The notes under the pieces are model-generated. The model had not been told where the DNA came from. It ran no database searches and saw nothing but the letters and a program-made list of their open reading frames with translations. Positions 1 to 7,498 of a stretch of DNA of 8,306 nt are shown here, piece after piece (position 1 is the stretch's first letter; the number at the start of each line of letters is the position of its first letter). The translations under genes were made by a program, and so were the position numbers. This stretch comes from Patescibacteria group bacterium (GTDB lineage: Bacteria > Patescibacteriota > JAHJAL01): contig JAHJAL010000081.1 of the NCBI GenBank assembly GCA_018814055.1, positions 1-8,306 of the forward strand, given 5' to 3'.

Positions 1-2163
1 ATGAATATGATCAACTATCCCCTCCGGATTTTCAAAACCGACCAAATCCTCATCCTGCCAGTAACCACCGGCAATAGTTTTCATATTTTCATTGATTTCA
101 GTCAAATTCCATTCGTTCTTTGGTCCGGTCGTATGCGTATTTGTAATCTCCCGCACGGCATCTTTCAAAATCTCCTTCATTTCTTCTTTCAAATCATCTT
201 TATGCAAAATGTTTAGCCGTTTTTTGTATATTGCTCCCCGGTGTTTATTCATCACATCATCATAATCAACCACGCTTTTGCGGATATCAAAGTTATAACC
301 CTCCACCTTTTTCTGAGAATTCTCAATCGAGCCGGTAATCAATTTATGCTCTATCGGCTGATTCTCCGGAAACCCAAATGTCTCCATCATCGATTTGATC
401 TTGTCCGAACCAAAAATCCGCATTAAGTCGTCTTCCAGCGACACAAAAAACTGGCTGGAACCGGGATCGCCCTGTCGCCCCGCCCGGCCCCGCAGCTGAT
501 TATCAATTCGTCTGGACTCATGCCGCTCGGTACCGATGATATGCAAACCGCCCAGCTCCTTGATTTCATCAGTAATCTTGATGTCCGTACCTCGACCGGC
601 CATGTTGGTCGCTATCGTCACCCCTCCCCTTTCACCCGCCTTGGACACTATCTGTGATTCTTTCTCATGATGTTTGGCGTTGAGGACATTGTGCGGGATA
701 CCATTGCGAGTCAAAAGATCGGACAAAACTTCTGATTTTTCCACCGATATCGTGCCTACCAGCACCGGCTGACCCTTTTCATGTCGCATTTTGATATCCT
801 CCATTACCGCGTTGTACTTACCCTCCTCTGATTTATATATCAGATCATTCATATCATCGCGCACTATCGGCTTGTTGGTCGGAATCACCACCACATCCAG
901 ATTATAAATCGCTCCCAGCTCCTCCGCCTCCGTCTCCGCCGTACCAGTCATGCCAGCCAATTTATTGTATAGTCGAAAATAATTCTGAAAAGTGATTGTC
1001 GCTATCGTTTTGCTCTCGCGCTTGATCTCCACCCCTTCTTTGGCCTCTATCGCCTGATGCAGTCCCTTGGAATAACGCCTTCCCGGCATCAATCGGCCGG
1101 TAAATTCATCCACAATCAATATTTCCCCATTCTTGACCACATAATCCTTGTCCCGATTAAACAATATCTGCGCCTTCAAGGCTTCTTCCAAGTGATGAAC
1201 TGTTTTGATTCCCTGTTCTTCATAAATATTTTTGAGCCCCAGTAATTTCTCTACATGATTGATGCCATCTTCTGTCAGTGATACTGCCTTCATCTTTTCG
1301 TCCACGTTGTAATCGGCGTTTTCCGCAAGCTTTGGCACAATCCTAGCAAACTGCTGATACATTTGACTGACCTCCGCCCCCGGCCCCGAAATAATCAACG
1401 GTGTCCTGGCCTCATCAATCAAAATATTGTCCACCTCATCCACAATCGCATAATATAAATCCCGCTGAGCCATTTGCTTCAAATCCACCACCATATTATC
1501 CCGCAGATAATCAAATCCATACTCATTGTTGGTCCCGTACGTTATGTCCGCATTGTATGCTTCCTGTCTAGTGCATTTCTTCAAACGAAATTGCAATTGT
1601 TTACCCCTAGTATCCTCCGTCTCCTCCTTTTCCTCTACCATGGAAGGATCAAACAAGAACGACTCTCGATGCTGAATCACTCCCACGCTCATACCTAGAA
1701 AATGATAAACCGGTCCCATCCAGTCCGCATCCCTTCTCGCCAGATAATCATTGACCGTCACCAAGTGACATCCCTTGCCCATCAGCGCGTTGAGATATAG
1801 CGGCAAAGTCGCCACCAACGTCTTACCTTCACCCGTCTTCATCTCCGCCACCTTCCCTCGATGCATCACTATTCCCCCCACCAGCTGCACATTAAAATGC
1901 CGCATCTGGACCGTCCTCCTCGCCACTTCCCTCACCACACCAAACACCTCCGGCAGTAAATCCTCCAGTATTTTCTCGTCCTCCTCTCCCTTTTCCTGTT
2001 TTTCCTTAATTACATTCTTAAAATAATCAGTCTTCCCTTTTAAATCTTCATCCGACAACTTAGCTATATCCTCTTCCAATTCATTGATCCGATCCACCAC
2101 CGGCTGAATCCTCTTCATCTCCTTTACATTTGGATCCCCAAATATCCATTTCAATATACTCAT
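1..2163 (-). CDS. secA: Preprotein translocase ATPase SecA (C-terminus beyond window)
   Basis: SecA is the cytosolic ATPase motor that pushes unfolded preproteins through the SecYEG channel. The first 721 residues are present in one open frame. The N-terminus is typical ([20 protein letters not shown]). The Walker A motif MKTGEGKT is at residues 108-115, [20 protein letters not shown] at about 205-224, and the Walker B/DEAD-like motif [15 protein letters not shown] at 241-255. The crosslinking-domain motif [14 protein letters not shown] is near 360, [11 protein letters not shown] near 405, GRGTDIKI near 525 and the arginine-finger motif [15 protein letters not shown] near 557. The scaffold helix ([12 protein letters not shown]) follows. 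Relative to E. coli SecA there is an insert of roughly 27 residues at about 165-200, and the usual DEVDS is DEVDN. The window ends in the helical scaffold/wing, so the C-terminal tail and any metal-binding motif are unseen. The start is the only ATG near the family N-terminus; no Shine-Dalgarno lies close to it. The gene is 179 bp downstream of the large gene and may be partly co-transcribed with it. The identification is secure. Confidence 0.98.
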   Translation of the reverse strand, partial: MSILKWIFGDPNVKEMKRIQPVVDRINELEEDIAKLSDEDLKGKTDYFKNVIKEKQEKGEEDEKILEDLLPEVFGVVREVARRTVQMRHFNVQLVGGIVMHRGKVAEMKTGEGKTLVATLPLYLNALMGKGCHLVTVNDYLARRDADWMGPVYHFLGMSVGVIQHRESFLFDPSMVEEKEETEDTRGKQLQFRLKKCTRQEAYNADITYGTNNEYGFDYLRDNMVVDLKQMAQRDLYYAIVDEVDNILIDEARTPLIISGPGAEVSQMYQQFARIVPKLAENADYNVDEKMKAVSLTEDGINHVEKLLGLKNIYEEQGIKTVHHLEEALKAQILFNRDKDYVVKNGEILIVDEFTGRLMPGRRYSKGLHQAIEAKEGVEIKRESKTIATITFQNYFRLYNKLAGMTGTAETEAEELGAIYNLDVVVIPTNKPIVRDDMNDLIYKSEEGKYNAVMEDIKMRHEKGQPVLVGTISVEKSEVLSDLLTRNGIPHNVLNAKHHEKESQIVSKAGERGGVTIATNMAGRGTDIKITDEIKELGGLHIIGTERHESRRIDNQLRGRAGRQGDPGSSQFFVSLEDDLMRIFGSDKIKSMMETFGFPENQPIEHKLITGSIENSQKKVEGYNFDIRKSVVDYDDVMNKHRGAIYKKRLNILHKDDLKEEMKEILKDAVREITNTHTTGPKNEWNLTEINENMKTIAGGYWQDEDLVGFENPEGIVDHIH

Positions 2164-2240
2164 AATTATTTAAATTTATAACATTTAATAAAGTTTATCG
2201 TACTCCTATATGATACTATAATTCAGCATTAGGAATAAAC

Positions 2241-2294
2241 CTTATCAAACTAAGCATCAAACTAACTCAAACCAGGCATCAAACATACTCAAAC
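2241..2294 (-). repeat. Short tandem repeat, 22-bp unit, upstream of secA
   Basis: Two adjacent 22-bp units (2294-2273 and 2272-2251 on the minus strand) match at 18 of 22 positions. Each unit is made of a 10-mer starting GTTTGAGT and a 12-mer starting GTTTGATGC. A third, partial copy (GTTTGATAAG) follows at 2250-2241, so GTTTGA occurs five times in 54 bases. The period is not a multiple of three and no long frame covers it, so it is not a coding repeat. It could be a cluster of protein-binding sites, part of an RNA leader, or slippage in a neutral spacer. Confidence 0.7.
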
Positions 2295-2296
2295 AT

Positions 2297-2328
2297 TGTT
2301 GAATAGTCGATATAGCGTCAATTCAACA
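2297..2328. repeat. 8-bp inverted repeat after the large gene
   Basis: TGTTGAAT at 2297-2304 is exactly matched by ATTCAACA at 2321-2328 across a 16-base loop. It begins 14 bases after the stop codon of the 1501-residue gene. Read on the minus strand it is not followed by a U-run, so it is a poor intrinsic terminator. It may instead stabilise the mRNA 3' end or bind a dimeric regulator. The perfect arms are visible, but an 8-bp match in AT-rich DNA may be chance. Confidence 0.4.
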
Positions 2329-2342
2329 GAAAAAACTCCGCT

Positions 2343-5300
2343 CTATCTCCTTATCATCCTATTGCCCTGCAAATACTTGGTGATCAAACCGATAATCTCA
2401 ACTTCCACCCTGGTGAGCAAACCCTCAGGCACAGCGGCAGTAATTTGCTTAACTTTGTCCAATGCTTCTGCTTCCGACAAGTTATCATTGTCCCGCCTGA
2501 ATTTATCGGCAAAATCAATCACCATTTCCATCATATCCTTGCCGGCGCCGATTTTTTTATCCTCTATGGCCAGTTTTTCTTTTTTCGCCCTGATCTGATT
2601 TGCCAGGAACAACCCGATTTCCCTTTTTAGTTCTTTATCCGATATATCAGCTTTGTGAGTGGGGGAGTACCAGTAAGCTTCCAGCATGCGGCGCAATGAT
2701 TTGACATGAGATTGTTTGACTCGTGATGATAGATATTCGTTGAGTGTTTGTTCGAGTACACCATTGTCAATTTTGGCCAGCTCTTCCGCTGTCAAATCCT
2801 GCCAGGTTTTTACCTGTTGTGAAACAGCATTTACGTATTTATCTTTTTCTTCCTCCAGCCTTTTTTCTTTCTCGGTAATAGTTTCGATATGAAGATGTTC
2901 AGCTATTTCCTCCTGTTGTTTTTCATCGATACCGCCCGGTGTACTGTCTACCGTATGAATTATTGCTTTACCTTCCTCATCCGGCCAAAGCACAAATGCT
3001 TTAGCATGTGCGTCTTTGGAAGTGGCTGTTTGTCCATTGGCATCCACTCCGCTGGCGTATCCGGCCATAAAACCGGCTTTACGCAGCAAAGCGACCGTCA
3101 GCAAGGCATAATCAGCGCATACTCCGGCGATATATTTATCGCCCAGCTTACCGGTCAGTTGAGAATTATTTTTTTTCAGGAAATCCAGACGCTCCTCCAT
3201 CAGCAATAGCTTTTCATCAAATGTCTTGTTGTCTTTTTGGGCCAGGGTCTCTACATTGTCCATATCATAATACCCGATTTTTTTGATGAATTCTTCAATC
3301 GATATTACTTTTTGTTTGGGTGATAAATTATTGATTAAAGCAAGAAATTGCTCATATCTCTCATCCAAATTGGGTGAAATATTTACCAGTAAATCCTTGG
3401 CATGTTCCCGGCTCCAGTTGTTGCGAAAAGTATCATAATCTGATTGTTTGATGTCGGCTATTTCTTCTTCTTTGCTCTCCTGCCAGGAGTAAGTAATTTT
3501 TTTGATAGGTTTATTGGGATCCATGATAGCCGTTACCTGTCCGGTCTGGTTAATATGACTGGCCAAATTAATTTCCTGATTATTCATGGTAATACCTTTT
3601 ATTCTGGTGGGGATAATTTCCGCATTGATCGGTTTGGGCAAATCTACTTGATTCCAAGTTTTCACTACGGACATAGTAGTGGTGATTTCCCGTACCGGTT
3701 CTTGCAACTTGATCTCCACCGGAAAATCTATATATTCCCAATTCTTGCCATCATCACATTTACCCAGCAAACTATTGCACAAAAAACCTTGATAGTGTTT
3801 GTCCCACCTCATCAATTCCAACCCCTTACCCCCCTCCCGCGGATTTCCTCCCAAAACTTGCCGTTTTGCTTGACTATTGGTTCGAAAGAAATCAGTTAAT
3901 TTGGGTTTATGTTTTTGGTATTCGGGTTTGGCTTTCATCCAACGGTTAAATCGTTCCACTACATTTGATTCTCCAGTGCCGCCAAATATTTTTGATACTA
4001 TATTTTTGGCCAAACCTTTCACCCAATGATCTTTCTTGGCCGGTTCCTGTTCTTTTTCTGTTAATGCATCTTGAAAAATTTGATCGATGATATCACCCGC
4101 CAGTTTTTCCAGATTTTTATCTTTTTTGGCCCGAAAAAAGTCCAAAAATAATTCCGGACTGGCTTTGACTATCTCGGCAATCTTGTCGGCAAATTTGGGT
4201 GAATATTGCCGATGGCCCTTTTCTGGATCATATTTTTCCCACATCTCTTTGGCCGCCGAATCATTATCAAAGTATTCCAAAATTTTGGTCTTCAATTCCT
4301 CTCTTTTTGCCTTCAACTCCGCCTCTTTGGCTGCCAGTTTATCTTTTCCCTGTTGGGAATAAGTATCGCGCCCCTTTTTCTTGAAAATGCCTTCCTCATA
4401 AACCAACAGGTCATACTGTTTGATCAAATTCAGTAATTTCAGCTTGGTCATTTCTTCATTGGTTAAACCCGGTTTCAGGTCCAGATCCACCGCCACTTCC
4501 AATATTTCATCTCCTCTCCGGCCGCAGATCAACAATTCATTACCCCGCTCCTTCAAAAAATATATCTTATCCCACTCTCCGCCCACATCTCCCAATCCTT
4601 CCAGAAAAATTTTCAATTTTTTGTTTTCTCGATGAACTACCAAGCATTTCTCCCCAACACTCTCCATCTTCACAATCTCTTTATATAAACCGCTACTATC
4701 CAACTTGTCCCAGTTTCCCCGCCCATCAATAACTCCCAACACAAGTTCATTTTTTAGATTAGTCGGATATACTATCCGATCATTAACCCCATTTTTTGTA
4801 AACCTCATTATAAAATTTATTTCATTATCGCTTTTCAAAGTTGTTATTGTATTGGTTATTTTTGCTCCTTGATCTCTATATCGACATTTAAACTTATTTC
4901 TATCATTGACCCAATAAATACGATCCTGCATGCCCCAAATCTTCTTGATCGGGCAGTCTTCTGATACCAATAATCCCGACGACTCCGACCATATCTCTTC
5001 CGGCCCGGAACAATAAGGATTACTTTTAGCAAGATATATCATCTCTTGATAAATATATTCTCCTTGGAAATCTATAAAATTATGTTTTTCGGATATCGCA
5101 TTGCCGTCCTCATCCATAATCACCGAGAATAATGCCTTACCATTTGAGTCAAGTTGATGGACAGTAAATAATTTCCTATCCAAAGGTTGATAAATATTAC
5201 TAACTGGTAAACAACCATCAGGAATAGTTGTGAGACATTCCTGGGGATTATTGCGGTCATGATAAATCGCCCACTGCCCATTTACCAGCTTGATAAATCT

Positions 5301-6848
5301 CGCCCATGACCCGTCAATAAACGAACCACTCCCATATGTAACCTGTATATTCTCCACCGTCACCCCCTTGCCCTCGCAATACATATTCTTTTTCTGGCCG
5401 TCAAAACCCACCAGTAATAAATTGGCCTGGTTACGGTCTTCTTTGTAAATTTGTATCTCATCTGTTTTTTCCGCCGAAAGTATTTTAACTGGATTAAACA
5501 GTTCCAAATAATCTGTCATACGTAGATAATTAAGATTATTATTCCAGGAATTTTCAAATCCCTGCTCTACCACCATCTTCCGTACTTCCAGATCATCACG
5601 GTCCATCTTTCCTGCCGAAAATTTGTCAATCATCAACTTAGGATTATGTCTCCCAAAATCAGTAATCGGGCCGCTAACAATACCATCAGCACTGACTGAT
5701 TTGAAATATTGCTTTTTTGCTTGTTCTGGTTCTGACACTACCGTAAATCCGCCGCCGGTTGAGTATAAGAAATTATATCCCGATGTTACCTCTTGGTAGG
5801 GCAAAGTCTTAGTTATAATATTGCCTTCAGTTATTTTTTCACTAGTCAATTCTATCCCGTCTTTTTTTATCAGGTATTCCTTTTTATCCTGGTCACATCC
5901 CAATTTCCCCCCTGTATTTCTTTTATCCAACGATTCTGTTATTTCCTTTTGCAGCTCATCCATACTGATCTCGCGGGCAAATTCCTGCTGTTTTTCCCGC
6001 CAGGTCAGTTCGGGATCATTGAGAGTTGCGTCAAGCAAAGTCCTGAATCTTTTCAACCATTTTGCTCTCGCTTTGTCTCGCGACCGGATATTTACACCCA
6101 CGTCATATTTGATCTTTTGCGGTGTTGTCTCCGGCGCAAAAAACTCCGCCAGACTATTTTCACCCAGAGACTCCGCTGCCGACCTTGGGTCGGCGTAATC
6201 CAATGCTTTGATCTTTTTTAGTAGCAGATAATCAGCATAATGCGTTTCAATCTTTGTCCACAATTCTTTGGCTTTTTGATTACCAAAAGACCTCCCTCTC
6301 TCATCACTAAGGGGCCAAAATTTCTCTGCTTTTTCAAGTTTTTCTTTTTCTATCCACCCAATATCACGAAGTAACATACCAGCCACGCTATCATTAGGTT
6401 TGGGAAATTTTTTCCTTATTTGTTTTTTTATCTCTTCGGCTAATTTATCATGCTTGTTAATTGATTGGGGTGTAAAAATATCTATTAAATTATGTCGTTT
6501 CAAATCTTTTTCTTTCACATTCTTTAAAAGCTTCAATCCACCATAAGCATCATGCTCAAACACTCTTTCCGTCAAATTTATAAAATCTGATTCCGAAATA
6601 TTCCCTTGTTTGTAAGCACTAAATATATCTTCTTGCAGCCTATTTTCTCTCTGAAAAATATCTATCCCTTCTTCTATGGCCCTGTCTTTGTTTTCCAGCA
6701 GACTTTTTGGTTCAAATCGGCCAAATTCCAACCCGGATCGAGCTGGTCTATCCATATATTCTTTGGATTTGTTTCTATCGGAATAATTTTGATTTTTGTT
6801 TTCCTCAACCATATGAGTAATGCCATATAAATCATAGTATTGTCTCAT
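2343..6848 (-). CDS. Giant cytosolic multidomain protein with a transglutaminase-like domain
   Basis: The frame encodes 1501 residues as drawn. I see no signal peptide and no membrane segment, so a cytosolic location is likely. The N-terminal third (about 1-310) is charged and helical. Residues 315-795 are beta-rich with recurring short blocks such as GSWARFIKLVNGQWAIYHD, GNWDKLDSSG and GEWDKIYFL, possibly a beta-propeller. A coiled coil rich in Lys/Glu/Ala lies near 832-856, with more helices to about 925. A second beta region follows at about 1035-1130, after a CNSLLGKC cysteine pair (Cys1024, Cys1031). A transglutaminase-like core then appears: AGVCADYALLTVALLRKAGF carries Cys1244, DAHAKAF carries His1281 and HTVDSTPGG carries Asp1301. 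Order and spacing fit the papain-like transglutaminase fold, which covers crosslinking enzymes, amidases and proteases. The usual aromatic residue just after the His (HAW) is replaced here (HAK). Residues 1315-1501 are helical. Substrate and role are unknown. The first ATG is three bases past a -10 box, so Met13 (position 6812) may be the true start. Confidence 0.93.
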   Translation of the reverse strand: MRQYYDLYGITHMVEENKNQNYSDRNKSKEYMDRPARSGLEFGRFEPKSLLENKDRAIEEGIDIFQRENRLQEDIFSAYKQGNISESDFINLTERVFEHDAYGGLKLLKNVKEKDLKRHNLIDIFTPQSINKHDKLAEEIKKQIRKKFPKPNDSVAGMLLRDIGWIEKEKLEKAEKFWPLSDERGRSFGNQKAKELWTKIETHYADYLLLKKIKALDYADPRSAAESLGENSLAEFFAPETTPQKIKYDVGVNIRSRDKARAKWLKRFRTLLDATLNDPELTWREKQQEFAREISMDELQKEITESLDKRNTGGKLGCDQDKKEYLIKKDGIELTSEKITEGNIITKTLPYQEVTSGYNFLYSTGGGFTVVSEPEQAKKQYFKSVSADGIVSGPITDFGRHNPKLMIDKFSAGKMDRDDLEVRKMVVEQGFENSWNNNLNYLRMTDYLELFNPVKILSAEKTDEIQIYKEDRNQANLLLVGFDGQKKNMYCEGKGVTVENIQVTYGSGSFIDGSWARFIKLVNGQWAIYHDRNNPQECLTTIPDGCLPVSNIYQPLDRKLFTVHQLDSNGKALFSVIMDEDGNAISEKHNFIDFQGEYIYQEMIYLAKSNPYCSGPEEIWSESSGLLVSEDCPIKKIWGMQDRIYWVNDRNKFKCRYRDQGAKITNTITTLKSDNEINFIMRFTKNGVNDRIVYPTNLKNELVLGVIDGRGNWDKLDSSGLYKEIVKMESVGEKCLVVHRENKKLKIFLEGLGDVGGEWDKIYFLKERGNELLICGRRGDEILEVAVDLDLKPGLTNEEMTKLKLLNLIKQYDLLVYEEGIFKKKGRDTYSQQGKDKLAAKEAELKAKREELKTKILEYFDNDSAAKEMWEKYDPEKGHRQYSPKFADKIAEIVKASPELFLDFFRAKKDKNLEKLAGDIIDQIFQDALTEKEQEPAKKDHWVKGLAKNIVSKIFGGTGESNVVERFNRWMKAKPEYQKHKPKLTDFFRTNSQAKRQVLGGNPREGGKGLELMRWDKHYQGFLCNSLLGKCDDGKNWEYIDFPVEIKLQEPVREITTTMSVVKTWNQVDLPKPINAEIIPTRIKGITMNNQEINLASHINQTGQVTAIMDPNKPIKKITYSWQESKEEEIADIKQSDYDTFRNNWSREHAKDLLVNISPNLDERYEQFLALINNLSPKQKVISIEEFIKKIGYYDMDNVETLAQKDNKTFDEKLLLMEERLDFLKKNNSQLTGKLGDKYIAGVCADYALLTVALLRKAGFMAGYASGVDANGQTATSKDAHAKAFVLWPDEEGKAIIHTVDSTPGGIDEKQQEEIAEHLHIETITEKEKRLEEEKDKYVNAVSQQVKTWQDLTAEELAKIDNGVLEQTLNEYLSSRVKQSHVKSLRRMLEAYWYSPTHKADISDKELKREIGLFLANQIRAKKEKLAIEDKKIGAGKDMMEMVIDFADKFRRDNDNLSEAEALDKVKQITAAVPEGLLTRVEVEIIGLITKYLQGNRMIRR

Positions 6849-6850
6849 AT

Positions 6851-6879
6851 TTTATAGAATAAATCAAGACATAATTCAA
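6851..6879 (-). promoter_or_regulatory. Putative sigma70-type promoter of the large gene
   Basis: On the minus strand TTGAAT (6879-6874, 4 of 6 to TTGACA), a 17-bp spacer and TATAAA (6856-6851, 5 of 6 to TATAAT) form a plausible promoter just after the terminator hairpin. Only two bases separate the -10 box from the first ATG at 6848. Transcription from it would normally begin at about 6844-6840, inside or past that codon. Either the mRNA starts translation at Met13 (6812), or another promoter makes a longer leader, or this match is fortuitous in AT-rich DNA. Confidence 0.5.
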
Positions 6880-6910
6880 AACTCCCGCGCTTTGCGCGGG
6901 AGTCTTTTTT
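6877..6910. terminator. Intrinsic terminator hairpin, usable in both directions
   Basis: ACTCCCGCGC at 6881-6890 and GCGCGGGAGT at 6894-6903 form a perfect 10-bp GC-rich stem with a 3-base loop. It lies 14 bases after the stop of the 155-residue gene, so it most likely ends that transcript; in that direction it is followed by four Ts. On the plus strand the stem is followed by a longer tract (CTTTTTT, 6904-6910), making it stronger in that orientation, although no plus-strand gene reads into it. Confidence 0.85.
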
Positions 6911-6917
6911 CTTGCTT

Positions 6918-7385
6918 TCAAACAACATCATCTATTAATTTTTCCCCTTCCTCTTCTTTCTCCCCCAACCAAAACCATCTATTATCAGGATAAAGCAAAT
7001 GGTAATTCATTTTTGGCGACCAAAAAATATTACCCTCCATGCTAACAACAAAATCTTCATTTTCCGATTCACTATTTCGCTCGATACTTATTACATCCCA
7101 ATTTTTCTTAATTTTATCATGTTGAATAATCAAAAAATTATTCTCATCAACTTTTTTGCATCCCAAACAATATCTTTCTTCCGTCTGATCAACCAGGTCC
7201 ATATTCATCGGTACCGCACAGAAGTTAATATCACCATAACTATCAACATATGATTCGTCATTTGATTTTAATCTACCTACCTGGCAACCAATGTTTAAGA
7301 TCTTATATCCCATCTCTTCGATCTTTTTTTCAATCCGTTCTAACGTTTGTTCTCCCTCTTTGATTGGCAAAGATTCCAATCCCAT
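6918..7385 (-). CDS. Hypothetical protein, 155 residues, family not recognised
   Basis: I do not recognise this protein. It is acidic and appears soluble, with no signal peptide or membrane segment. An N-terminal amphipathic helix (TLERIEKKIEEMGYKI, about 14-29) is followed by a probably mixed alpha/beta body. Four cysteines are at about 34, 56, 73 and 76, the last two as a CLGC pair. An aromatic patch (FWSPKMNYHLLYPDNRWFWL) lies near the C-terminus, which ends in a charged tail. The gene has its own unit: a strong -10/-35 pair about 30-60 bases upstream and a hairpin terminator directly after it. ATG at 7385 is the first start after an in-frame stop (TGA, in the -10 region), which supports it. 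It stops at TGA. The promoter, terminator and continuous frame favour a real gene, though homology could not be tested. Confidence 0.75.
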   Translation of the reverse strand: MGLESLPIKEGEQTLERIEKKIEEMGYKILNIGCQVGRLKSNDESYVDSYGDINFCAVPMNMDLVDQTEERYCLGCKKVDENNFLIIQHDKIKKNWDVISIERNSESENEDFVVSMEGNIFWSPKMNYHLLYPDNRWFWLGEKEEEGEKLIDDVV

Positions 7386-7414
7386 ATATTTGTAATAATG
7401 TGTAAAACACAGTC

Positions 7415-7443
7415 ATTATAAACATATTCAACGCCAATAGCAA
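7415..7443 (-). promoter_or_regulatory. Putative sigma70-type promoter of the 155-residue gene
   Basis: On the minus strand TTGCTA (7443-7438, 4 of 6 to consensus) is followed after exactly 17 bp by a perfect TATAAT (7420-7415). Start of transcription would be near 7408, leaving a leader of about 23 bases before the ATG at 7385, with no Shine-Dalgarno in it. This is the best promoter match I noticed in the window. It sits just downstream of the palindromic repeat that ends cmk. Confidence 0.7.
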
Positions 7444-7472
7444 AAAAGCAAGGTAGCCCGCATCGCATATTT

Positions 7473-7498
7473 GGGTAGGTTTTTAAACCTGCCCCTAC
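7473..7498. repeat. REP-like palindrome at the 3' end of cmk
   Basis: GGGTAGGTTT (7473-7482) and AAACCTGCCC (7485-7494) are inverted repeats with one mismatch (a G-U pair in plus-strand RNA) and a 2-base loop, continued by CTAC to 7498. On the minus strand the element reads GTAGGGGCAGGTTT and onward, resembling from memory the GTAGGGGC-type palindromes dispersed in many bacterial genomes. A flanking GC-rich stretch, GATGCGGGCTACC (7464-7452), may be the remnant of a second half. The TAG stop of cmk lies within the element. It may also act as a weak hairpin at the end of the cmk transcript. Confidence 0.6.

Larger units (their letters stand above)
2164..2342 (-). promoter_or_regulatory. secA leader / intergenic region
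   Basis: This 179-bp gap between the large gene and secA holds, in transcription order, an 8-bp inverted repeat, a 22-bp tandem repeat with tiny reading frames, and an AT-rich stretch running into the secA ATG. An AGGAG sits at 2207-2203, about 39 bases before the ATG, too far to serve directly. I found no promoter with both boxes well spaced: TATAGT and TATCAT lie near 2210-2220 but lack good -35 partners. The region could be a 5' leader with regulatory function or simply a spacer. I infer a leader role only from its repeats and position. Confidence 0.35.

Noticed and set aside
2241..2294. GTTTGA repeats considered as a CRISPR fragment
   Set aside because: The units abut with no spacers, differ from each other, and there are no cas genes nearby.
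3444..3899. Plus-strand 151-residue frame opposite the large gene
   Set aside because: It lies wholly antisense to a strong coding frame, with no domain or start signal; a shadow frame.
5793..6221. Two overlapping plus-strand frames of 142 and 125 residues
   Set aside because: Both are antisense to the large gene and overlap each other in different frames. Their hydrophobic, Phe/Ser-rich composition is what reverse reading of Lys/Glu-rich coding sequence produces.
6918..6920. Reassignment of TGA to glycine, as in some Patescibacteria
   Set aside because: The only TGA stop here is followed directly by a terminator hairpin, and no coding frame carries an internal TGA, so the standard code fits.
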